Shown here one piece after another: positions 1 to 4,860 of a stretch of 5,865 nt of DNA (within the stretch, counting starts at the first letter, position 1; every line of letters begins with the position of its first letter). The DNA is from an uncultured delta proteobacterium (GTDB lineage: Bacteria > RBG-13-61-14 > DRUE01). A program made the position numbers and the translations under genes. The DNA is taken from the NCBI GenBank assembly GCA_903897985.1, contig CAIUDS010000506.1, positions 1 to 5,865 of the forward strand. The letters run 5' to 3'. The notes beneath the pieces are model-generated. The model worked only from the letters and a program-made list of their open reading frames with translations. It did not search any database and was not told the origin of the DNA.

Positions 1-1229
1 GACATATTAAGTAAATATTTCTGATGCAAGCAACCTGTCAATTCAGTGTATTTATCTAGGATGGATTTAGGAGGAATAACCATTGAAATTTGCTTAAGGT
101 GCATCGGCCCAAAATTTAATTGAACACTTCCTGATGCTCTTGAAATTAATTCAAATTGAAAAGAATCAGACTCAATATAATGCCATAGGAAATCTCTTGA
201 TAGGTTTTCTTTTGGGCGCATCCTGATTACGCTAGTGTTTAGCAATAATGGTAGGTGTTCTTTCCTAACGAAAGCAAAACGGCCTAAAGTGCCTGATGTT
301 GATACAACAATATCTCCCTGTTCAAGATGGAAGTGTTTATAATTGCCCCATGCTTCAGATTCCTTAACTCTATTGGCGGTATCTAGTATTAAGTCATGAT
401 CCTTTATACACCTTATATTGATGAAACGAACCCCTTCATCATTATTGGTGTATTGCCAATTTCTAATTCCTGGACCTTCTAAAAAGTCAATTGCTTCAGA
501 GAGGGGGGAAACCCTCCACCCCTTCGGAAATTTCCCCAGGGGCGAGTCTTGGAATGAGCCGGGGAACAGGGCGGCGGTTTGAGCGTCCAAACCGGGAGGT
601 TTTCGGCCCTCGGCCTTGGCCCGGACCGGATCAAAGTCCACGAACCAGCTCTTGAAAAGCGCCCGCGCCATTGCTTCCAAGGTGTCGTTCATCTTCCGGT
701 TTAACTCGATCTTGTCGTCCAAGGTGCCGAGGATGTGGGCAATGGCCTGCTGATCCTTGAGTGGAGGGAGTGCAATTTGAAGCTGGGAGAAATGCCCTTT
801 ATTGAGAATAGGCACAGCAGAGCCGCTTGATCCAATGTGCTGTATTTCGGACTTCCTTGTGCTCATGTTGTAATAGATATAAAGGTTGGATATGCCCTGC
901 CCAACAATAATCGAGTTAATCTGCTGATTTGTAACGGCATCACATCCTGCTATGGCAGACTTCCCCATATCGGAGCCAATGCACGATACCATTACAGCAC
1001 CTCTTGGAATTCTGGCACTCGAAACCGATGCCGCACCCTGCTCCGTGAGATGGCGAGCCGTATGTATAATAAGTCTCCGACCGTCCATGTCGGAAGGGGT
1101 GATAAATGGAATATGTCCTCCGAAATTATCAGCATTCTTCGTCGAAGGAGTCTTGCCCGTCAGGACTCTTCCAAGATTGCCGATTGTCTGGATTGTCCAA
1201 TCCCGTGGCAACTGGGATTCACCCGCCAT
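1..1229 (-). CDS. hsdS: Type I restriction-modification specificity subunit HsdS (3' end cut by window edge)
   Basis: DNA-recognition subunit that directs the HsdM/HsdR complex to a bipartite target. The frame is open for 409 codons from the ATG at 1229 to the window edge with no stop, so the C-terminus is missing. A stop lies in frame at 1242-1244, and AAGGA sits 8 bases before the ATG, which fixes the start. The order is typical of the family: first target-recognition domain (about residues 1-153, starting MAGESQLPRDW and ending in LPPLKDQQAIA), then a conserved helical centre (about 154-210, with LGTLDDKIELNRKMNDTLE and FKSWFVDFDPV), then a second recognition domain from about residue 237 (FPKGWRV). 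That second domain ends in a VIPPK element (residues 384-388), where the C-terminal conserved helix should begin. The second domain is much more AT-rich than the centre. The gene lies 54 bases after the NYN gene and is probably co-transcribed with it. Confidence 0.93.
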   Translation of the reverse strand, partial: MAGESQLPRDWTIQTIGNLGRVLTGKTPSTKNADNFGGHIPFITPSDMDGRRLIIHTARHLTEQGAASVSSARIPRGAVMVSCIGSDMGKSAIAGCDAVTNQQINSIIVGQGISNLYIYYNMSTRKSEIQHIGSSGSAVPILNKGHFSQLQIALPPLKDQQAIAHILGTLDDKIELNRKMNDTLEAMARALFKSWFVDFDPVRAKAEGRKPPGLDAQTAALFPGSFQDSPLGKFPKGWRVSPLSEAIDFLEGPGIRNWQYTNNDEGVRFINIRCIKDHDLILDTANRVKESEAWGNYKHFHLEQGDIVVSTSGTLGRFAFVRKEHLPLLLNTSVIRMRPKENLSRDFLWHYIESDSFQFELISRASGSVQLNFGPMHLKQISMVIPPKSILDKYTELTGCLHQKYLLNM

Positions 1230-1283
1230 AACCCAATTCCTTTACCAGGTCGCCGATAACTTTTCCAGATTTTCTTATTGGCG

Positions 1284-1916
1284 TCATGGACTTGCTTTTG
1301 GCTTGTAGTCGTTGGGGTCCAGGCAAGCGTCATAGGTGGCGCGGTCAATCCTGATCCAGTCGGTGCTATTGATTCCTCTGGTGTTTTTGTAAGTAGGGCT
1401 GGCCGGGAAAGCGCAGGCAATTTTGATCCAGTGCCCCTGGTCGTTGGCAATCTCCCGGATCTCATCGGCGACTTCCGAAAGGTCCTGGTCTTGGCTGAAG
1501 ATCAAGGCAACATCGTATTCTCGGCGGAGCGCCGCCCGCACCACGTCTAGCGCGAGGCGGACATCAATACCCTTTTCCTGTTTGGTCAGGAAGGTGAAGG
1601 TTTTTCCATCAGGCAGTTTGATCCTCTGGTTGCGATATCGGAGATAACGGGAAAAGGGGCGAACGCCTCTCTTGCCCAGCGAAGCAAGTTTGGAGGTCCA
1701 AAAGTAGTTCCATTTCGGATCGTCGTTTTGTTCCGGGATGCCCGTATAAAAGCAGGTTTGGGCGAGAATCCACCCTTGTAGTTGGCACACGGTTCGAGCA
1801 AGAGCCAGGGGATCGTAATTAGGGTAGGTATATCCAAAAGATTCTCTGGCGGCGTAGAAGAGATTCTGCCCGTCAAAGAAAGCGTAGGCGCGCTTGATCG
1901 TGGGTTCAGGAAACAT
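1284..1916 (-). CDS. NYN-domain (LabA/DUF88-like) putative ribonuclease between hsdM and hsdS
   Basis: A 210-residue protein with the layout of NYN domains, the PIN-like metal-dependent ribonuclease fold. The first strand ends in AYAFFDGQNLFYA (D15, N18). A KQEKGIDVRLALDV block follows (K115, D118, D124), and ALIFSQDQDLSEV supplies D143 and D145. These are the positions where the family places its metal-binding acidic residues, so the enzyme looks intact. The strands between carry FYTGIPEQND, and the C-terminal part is short with no second recognisable domain and no membrane segment. The start is firm: AGGAGG at 1923-1928 lies 6 bases before the ATG, and D15 needs this start. Unusually, it sits between hsdM and hsdS, which are normally adjacent, and has its own promoter and leader terminator. 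NYN proteins are predicted RNases; whether this one acts on tRNA, mRNA or phage RNA cannot be told. Confidence 0.88.
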   Translation of the reverse strand: MFPEPTIKRAYAFFDGQNLFYAARESFGYTYPNYDPLALARTVCQLQGWILAQTCFYTGIPEQNDDPKWNYFWTSKLASLGKRGVRPFSRYLRYRNQRIKLPDGKTFTFLTKQEKGIDVRLALDVVRAALRREYDVALIFSQDQDLSEVADEIREIANDQGHWIKIACAFPASPTYKNTRGINSTDWIRIDRATYDACLDPNDYKPKASP

Positions 1917-1922
1917 GGGCTG

Positions 1923-1928
1923 CCTCCT
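1923..1928 (-). promoter_or_regulatory. Ribosome-binding site AGGAGG of the NYN gene, abutting a terminator U-tract
   Basis: A perfect AGGAGG lies 6 bases before the ATG at 1916. Only one base (C1929) separates it from the end of the preceding U-tract, so a ribosome can load only on transcripts that have already read through the terminator. Confidence 0.85.
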
Positions 1929-1929
1929 G

Positions 1930-1973
1930 AAAAAAATAACCCCGCCCGAGGCCCGAAGGCAAGTCAGGCGGGG
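1930..1973 (-). terminator. Intrinsic terminator / attenuator in the NYN leader
   Basis: Read on the minus strand, CCCCGCCTGA (1973-1964) pairs with TCGGGCGGGG (1949-1940) over 10 pairs, with one U-G wobble. A small asymmetric internal loop (CTT against C) follows, then a GCC-TTCG-GGC cap with a UUCG tetraloop (1960-1951). The stem is followed by TTATTTTTTT (1939-1930). This is a standard Rho-independent terminator. It lies downstream of the NYN promoter and upstream of the NYN start, so it could end hsdM read-through, act as an attenuator for NYN-hsdS, or both. Confidence 0.85.
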
Positions 1974-1990
1974 AGCAAATTGATACCCTC

Positions 1991-2019
1991 AGTATGTAGC
2001 GTTTCGCGCTACATGTCAA
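1991..2019 (-). promoter_or_regulatory. Sigma70-type promoter of the NYN-hsdS unit
   Basis: A perfect -35 TTGACA (2019-2014), an ideal 17-base spacer and the -10 CATACT (1996-1991). Transcription would start near 1984, giving a leader of about 68 bases that contains the terminator. The spacer is almost wholly occupied by a palindrome, as in tightly repressed promoters. Confidence 0.75.
1994..2014. promoter_or_regulatory. Palindromic operator inside the NYN promoter spacer
   Basis: ATGTAGCG (1994-2001) and CGCTACAT (2007-2014) are perfect 8-base inverted arms around a 5-base centre (TTTCG). The site runs from the edge of the -35 box into the -10 box, so a bound dimer would block RNA polymerase. 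Sites with this geometry are common at autoregulated HTH-repressor and toxin-antitoxin promoters. No repressor gene is visible in the window, so the regulator is unknown. Confidence 0.65.
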
Positions 2020-2044
2020 GCTTTTTCTTGGGCCGCCGGGGATG

Positions 2045-2090
2045 TTTCCGAAATAATCCCGGAAAATCAGCGGGATACATACCGGAAAAT
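2045..2090. repeat. CCGGAAAAT direct repeats and TTTCCG/CGGAAA inverted repeat upstream of the NYN promoter
   Basis: CCGGAAAAT occurs exactly at 2059-2067 and 2082-2090 (23 bases apart, about two helical turns). TTTCCG at 2045-2050 is inverted to CGGAAA at 2060-2065 with a 9-base gap. They lie between the hsdM stop and the promoter and could be protein-binding sites, but chance cannot be excluded. Confidence 0.4.
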
Positions 2091-2098
2091 TGTCAAGT

Positions 2099-3667
2099 TT
2101 AGCTTCCATATCCCAGGCCCTTCAAGTTCTTGCGGATCACCTTTTCCAACCGGTCGGATTCGGCAAACTGTTCTTCCAGGTTGGCGGAGAGGCGGGCCAT
2201 TTTTACCGGGAACGGCTCGTCATCATCCTCCACCGCCTCGGCCCCGACATACCGGCCCGGGGTGAGGACGTGGCCGTGTTCCCGGATTTCGGCCAGGGCA
2301 GCGCTCTTGCAAAAGCCGGGAATGTCCTGATACTTGCCCGCTTCCTTTTCGCCCCGCCAGGCGTGATAGGTTTTGGCAATCTTCTCAATATCCTGGTCCG
2401 CAAGTTCCTTATGCACCCGGTCAATCATCACGCCCATTTTGCGGGCGTCAATGAAAAGAATCTGGCCGCTCCGGTCTTTGAACTTGCCGTTGCCTTTGTT
2501 CCGGGCGCAAAACCACAGGCAGACCGGGATTTGAGTGGTGTAAAAAAGCTGGCCGGGGAGGGCAATCATGCAATCCACCAGGTCGGCCTCGATTAGGCTC
2601 TTCCGGATTTCGCCCTCGCCGGATTGGTTACTGGACATGGAGCCGTTGGCGAGCACAAACCCGGCAATGCCATTGGGCGAGAGGTGGTGGATAAAGTGCT
2701 GGACCCAGGCAAAGTTGGCGTTGCCCGTGGGCGGAGCGCCGAATTTCCAGCGCACGTCCTCGCGCAAGCGCTCGCCGCCCCAATCGCTGTCATTGAAAGG
2801 TGGATTAGCCAGAAGAAAATCGGCCTTCAAGTCCTTGTGCAGGTCGTTGTGGAAGGAATCGGCATTTTGAGGGCCAAGGTTGCCCTCAATGCCCCGGATT
2901 GCCAGGTTCATCTTGGCGAGCCGCCAGGTGGTGGGGTTGGATTCCTGGCCGTAAATGGAGAGGTCGTTGACCCTGCCGCCATGGGCCAGGACGAATTTTT
3001 CGGACGAGACGAACATTCCGCCGGAGCCGCAACAGGGGTCATAGACCCGGCCCTTGTATGGCTCGATCATCTCGACCAGGAGCTTGACCACGCACCGGGC
3101 GGTAAAAAACTGGCCCCCCTTTTTGCCTTCGGCGGCGGCGAACTGGCCCAGGAAATACTCATAGACCCGGCCCAGGATGTCCTTGGAGCGGTTCTCGGCA
3201 TCGCCCAGGCCGATGGTGCCGATCAAGTCAATGAGTTCGCCCAGCATTTGCTTGTCGAGGGAGGGCCGGGCGTAGTCCTTGGGGAGCACGCTCTTGAGCG
3301 AGGGGTTGGATTTTTCAATGGCTTCCATTGCTCCGTCCAGGCGCTTGCCGATGTCGGGTTGCTTGGCGTTTTCCTGCAGGCGGGGCCAGCGGGCTTCCTT
3401 GGGAACCCAAAAGACGTTTTCGGCGGTGTATTCGTCCCGGTCTTCGGGGTTGGCGTCGGGTTCTTTTTTAAGGGCCTGATAGCGTTCCGAGAATGCGTCG
3501 GAAATGTATTTGAGGAAGATGAGGCCGAGGACCACGTGCTTGTATTCGGCGGCGTCCAGGTTGCGGCGCATCTTGTCGGCGGCTTTCCACAGGGTTTCCT
3601 CAAAGCCGAGCTTGGCGCCGTTGTTCTCTGCCTTATTTTTGCCCTTGGCTTGCTGGCCCCTGGCCAT
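2099..3667 (-). CDS. hsdM: Type I restriction-modification DNA methyltransferase subunit HsdM
   Basis: N6-adenine methyltransferase subunit of a type I system (M2S methylase, or R2M2S with HsdR). The 522-residue length is normal. An N-terminal helical HsdM domain (about residues 22-170, with FEETLWKAADKMRRNLDA and VVLGLIFLKYISDAF) is followed by the N6_Mtase domain. GGQFFTARCVVKLLVEMI is at 184-201, S-adenosylmethionine motif I VYDPCCGSGGMF at 208-219, and the catalytic NPPF motif at 288-291, preceded by ADFLLA. The C-terminal region continues through IALPGQLFYTTQIPVCLWF and ends in a probable coiled coil (about 488-516) that would contact HsdS. GQF(Y/F)TP is usual in the family; here the proline is alanine (residue 190). 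A purine-rich GAGAGGGG lies about 8 bases before the ATG, and a sigma70-like promoter lies about 50 bases further upstream. The stop is 182 bases before the NYN gene, whereas hsdM and hsdS usually overlap or abut. Confidence 0.97.
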   Translation of the reverse strand: MARGQQAKGKNKAENNGAKLGFEETLWKAADKMRRNLDAAEYKHVVLGLIFLKYISDAFSERYQALKKEPDANPEDRDEYTAENVFWVPKEARWPRLQENAKQPDIGKRLDGAMEAIEKSNPSLKSVLPKDYARPSLDKQMLGELIDLIGTIGLGDAENRSKDILGRVYEYFLGQFAAAEGKKGGQFFTARCVVKLLVEMIEPYKGRVYDPCCGSGGMFVSSEKFVLAHGGRVNDLSIYGQESNPTTWRLAKMNLAIRGIEGNLGPQNADSFHNDLHKDLKADFLLANPPFNDSDWGGERLREDVRWKFGAPPTGNANFAWVQHFIHHLSPNGIAGFVLANGSMSSNQSGEGEIRKSLIEADLVDCMIALPGQLFYTTQIPVCLWFCARNKGNGKFKDRSGQILFIDARKMGVMIDRVHKELADQDIEKIAKTYHAWRGEKEAGKYQDIPGFCKSAALAEIREHGHVLTPGRYVGAEAVEDDDEPFPVKMARLSANLEEQFAESDRLEKVIRKNLKGLGYGS

Positions 3668-3724
3668 TTACTTTGCCCCTCTCTCTTTGCCGGCCGCCTC
3701 GACTATCTGTTTGAGACGTGCCTC

Positions 3725-3754
3725 ATCATAAACCAACTAAGGCTTGGAGGTCAA
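3725..3754 (-). promoter_or_regulatory. Probable sigma70-type promoter of hsdM
   Basis: -35 TTGACC (3754-3749), an 18-base spacer and -10 TATGAT (3730-3725); each box has 5 of 6 consensus bases. The predicted start is near 3718, about 50 bases before the hsdM ATG. It suggests that hsdM is transcribed independently of the lipoprotein gene. Confidence 0.6.
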
Positions 3755-3870
3755 TGAGATCGCAAAAGAGGTAAAGGCCCTGGATTGGGTGGAGGAAGCG
3801 ACAGGCGGAAGTTTATCTGAGCGCGGTCGGGATCAGCGGCAGGATTTTTGGGCACGGTGCAGTTTATGTG

Positions 3871-3947
3871 ATCAGGTTCAGGTTCACCCCGCTCCGACGC
3901 GGGGCATGCGTTCAAAGTTCAAGTTCAGGTTCAAGTTCAGGTTCAAG
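3871..3947. repeat. TTCAGG/TTCAAG hexamer repeats flanking a GC hairpin
   Basis: Two clusters of a 6-base unit: ATCAGG-TTCAGG-TTCACC at 3871-3888, and after a degenerate TTCAAAG (3911-3917) the alternating series TTCAAG, TTCAGG, TTCAAG, TTCAGG, TTCAAG at 3918-3947. Between them is a perfect 6-bp stem CCCCGC/GCGGGG (3887-3892 and 3899-3904, 6-base loop). The hairpin lacks a U-tract on either strand, so it is not a convincing terminator. The rest of the lipoprotein-hsdM gap (3755-3870) shows no gene. Confidence 0.75.
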
Positions 3948-3966
3948 GAATTTTTTCTGGCCCTGC

Positions 3967-4488
3967 CTATTTAAGAAAAGCCTCTCGCTCCGGCCCGGCC
4001 GGGATGATTTTGTCATTGACCAGCACATACTCGGAATCGGTGAAGAAGCGGGCCAAGTCGCCCTGCTGGGCATAGGCTAAAGCCTCGGCCGGGCGCACGC
4101 CCCAGACCAGCACGTCCGGGCCTTTGTCCGGTTCCGGCTGGGTCTGGATGATCCAGAAATCAATCCCGGCCCGGAAGCGCGGGTCCCGGGTCAGCGCCAC
4201 CAGGGCCTGGGCGGTCCGGCGGATGGCTTCGGGCAAGGAGTATTGAGGCAGGTTGGCCACCAGGTTGATGGTGGGGGACACCTCGCGGTAAATGTAGATA
4301 TTGTCGTTCTGCAGGCCGGGCAGCGCCTGCTTGACTTCCTCGGGCACCGGGTAAACCTCGGGCTTGAGGTCCTTATACTCCACCTTGGGCCCGGCCTTCT
4401 TTTCCGATTCCGGCGGCTGCGGCCGGGCGCAGGCCGCGACCAGGGCTAACCCTATGACCAAGCTCATCCAAACTCTTCTGTTGTTCAT
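3967..4488 (-). CDS. Small predicted outer-membrane lipoprotein, function unknown
   Basis: A 173-residue protein with a lipoprotein signal peptide: MNNRRVW, a hydrophobic stretch (about residues 8-19, SLVIGLALVAA) and the lipobox VAAC with the acylated Cys at 20. Alanine at +2 fits outer-membrane sorting. The mature part starts with a Pro/Lys/Glu-rich linker (ARPQPPESEKKAGPK). A compact domain of about 120 residues follows, with VEYKDLKPEVYPVPEEV, NIYIYREVSPTINLVANLP, a helix around PEAIRRTAQALVALTRD, WIIQTQPEPDKGPDVLVWGV, and the end of the protein at SEYVLVNDKIIPAGPER. I do not recognise the family. A GTG at 4503 is in frame, but the ATG at 4488 is preferred because AGAGG sits about 6 bases before it and the signal peptide is then of normal shape. 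It has its own promoter and seems unrelated to the restriction genes. Confidence 0.85.
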   Translation of the reverse strand: MNNRRVWMSLVIGLALVAACARPQPPESEKKAGPKVEYKDLKPEVYPVPEEVKQALPGLQNDNIYIYREVSPTINLVANLPQYSLPEAIRRTAQALVALTRDPRFRAGIDFWIIQTQPEPDKGPDVLVWGVRPAEALAYAQQGDLARFFTDSEYVLVNDKIIPAGPEREAFLK

Positions 4489-4498
4489 CGGCTTCCTC

Positions 4499-4533
4499 TT
4501 CACTCTTCACTGTTCACTCTTCACTGTTTACTA
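4499..4533. repeat. Heptamer tandem repeat in the lipoprotein leader
   Basis: Five 7-base units on the plus strand: TTCACTC, TTCACTG, TTCACTC, TTCACTG and a degenerate TTTACTA, i.e. a 14-base unit repeated exactly twice plus a tail. On the minus strand it reads as AGTGAAC/AGTGAAG copies in the 5' untranslated region. The repeat runs directly into the AGAGG that serves as ribosome-binding site for the lipoprotein gene. Confidence 0.85.
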
Positions 4534-4607
4534 TCTTACTCCCCAGCCCTTGCATGAAGGTATCCTCTTTCCAAGTTCAGCTCGCAGAGCCGGCTAGGGC
4601 CAGAGTC

Positions 4608-4635
4608 AGCATAGCATAACCAATGGGTCCGTCAA
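4608..4635 (-). promoter_or_regulatory. Probable sigma70-type promoter of the lipoprotein gene
   Basis: -35 TTGACG (4635-4630), a 16-base spacer and -10 TATGCT (4613-4608), with an extended -10 TG immediately upstream (TGCTATGCT). The predicted start near 4601 gives a leader of about 110 bases containing the heptamer repeat. Confidence 0.6.
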
Positions 4636-4641
4636 GAATTT

Positions 4642-4665
4642 CCCGGCTCCCGCCGGGTTTAACCC
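4642..4665. promoter_or_regulatory. Overlapping palindromes between the divergent promoters
   Basis: CCCGGC-TCCC-GCCGGG (4642-4657) is a perfect 6-base-arm inverted repeat. It overlaps GGGTTTAACCC (4655-4665), a second palindrome. Both lie between the -35 boxes of the lipoprotein and kinase promoters, a position where one protein could act on both. There is no direct evidence for a regulator. Confidence 0.4.
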
Positions 4666-4691
4666 GCATCCTGCAATGGTAGTAAAAAAAC

Positions 4692-4720
4692 TTGCAACGG
4701 GCCTTGGGATCAGGTATATA
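4692..4720 (+). promoter_or_regulatory. Probable promoter of the sugar kinase gene
   Basis: -35 TTGCAA (4692-4697), a 17-base spacer and -10 TATATA (4715-4720), within a TATATATAT run. Transcription would start near 4728, giving a leader of about 130 bases. The match is moderate, but the spacing is ideal and the AT-rich -10 stands out from a GC-rich surrounding. Confidence 0.5.
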
Positions 4721-4727
4721 TATCTCG

Positions 4728-4820
4728 CCCGCAACCCTCACCTATTGTTGCGGGTCGCCGGCGGGCCGTGTTCCCTGTGCGCGGCCCCCGGCACTTTTGT
4801 TCCTCTGCCCGGCGGAGAGG
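4728..4820 (+). other. Structured 5' leader of the kinase gene: three consecutive stem-loops
   Basis: First, CCCGCAAC (4728-4735) pairs perfectly with GTTGCGGG (4747-4754), starting at the predicted transcript end. Second, GCCGG plus GGGCCG (4757-4768, one bulged C) pairs with CGGCCCCCGGC (4782-4792), an 11-bp stem followed by ACTTTTGTT, which is weakly terminator-like. Third, CCTCT (4802-4806) pairs with AGAGG (4816-4820). The region could be an attenuator or merely repetitive intergenic DNA; I see no known riboswitch motif. With the two promoters and the heptamer repeat, this accounts for most of the gene-free stretch 4489-4860. Confidence 0.45.
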
Positions 4821-4860
4821 GCAAGGGGGCGGAGGCAAACCTACTTGACAAGGGGCTTCG

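Noticed and set aside
837..1308. Overlapping plus-strand frames of 140 and 118 codons
   Set aside because: They lie antisense to the first recognition domain of hsdS and the end of the NYN gene and have no motif support.
2091..2096. A second TTGACA on the minus strand just after the hsdM stop
   Set aside because: At a 16-18 base spacing there is no acceptable -10 box (CCGCTG at 17), so it is not called as a promoter.
1906..2109. 67-codon frame on the minus strand overlapping the end of hsdM and the start of the NYN gene
   Set aside because: Its ATG overlaps the hsdM stop region as a coupled gene would, and a weak AAGGG precedes it. However, the frame crosses the NYN promoter, palindrome and terminator, so it is unlikely to encode a conserved protein.
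2624..3757. 377-codon open frame on the plus strand opposite hsdM
   Set aside because: It is the exact antisense of a motif-complete hsdM, is rich in Gly/Val/Ala as GC-rich shadow frames are, and shows no domain. hsdM accounts for this DNA.
3887..3904. GC-rich hairpin as terminator of the lipoprotein transcript
   Set aside because: The stem is perfect, but neither strand has a U-tract after it, so it is reported only as part of the repeat region.
3871..3947. CRISPR array
   Set aside because: The units are only 6 bases long and directly adjacent, with no spacers.
3744..3974. 76-codon plus-strand frame ending in a Lys-Phe-Arg-Phe repeat
   Set aside because: The repetitive C-terminal part is only the translation of the hexamer DNA repeat, and the frame starts with TTG inside the hsdM promoter. 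No recognisable domain.
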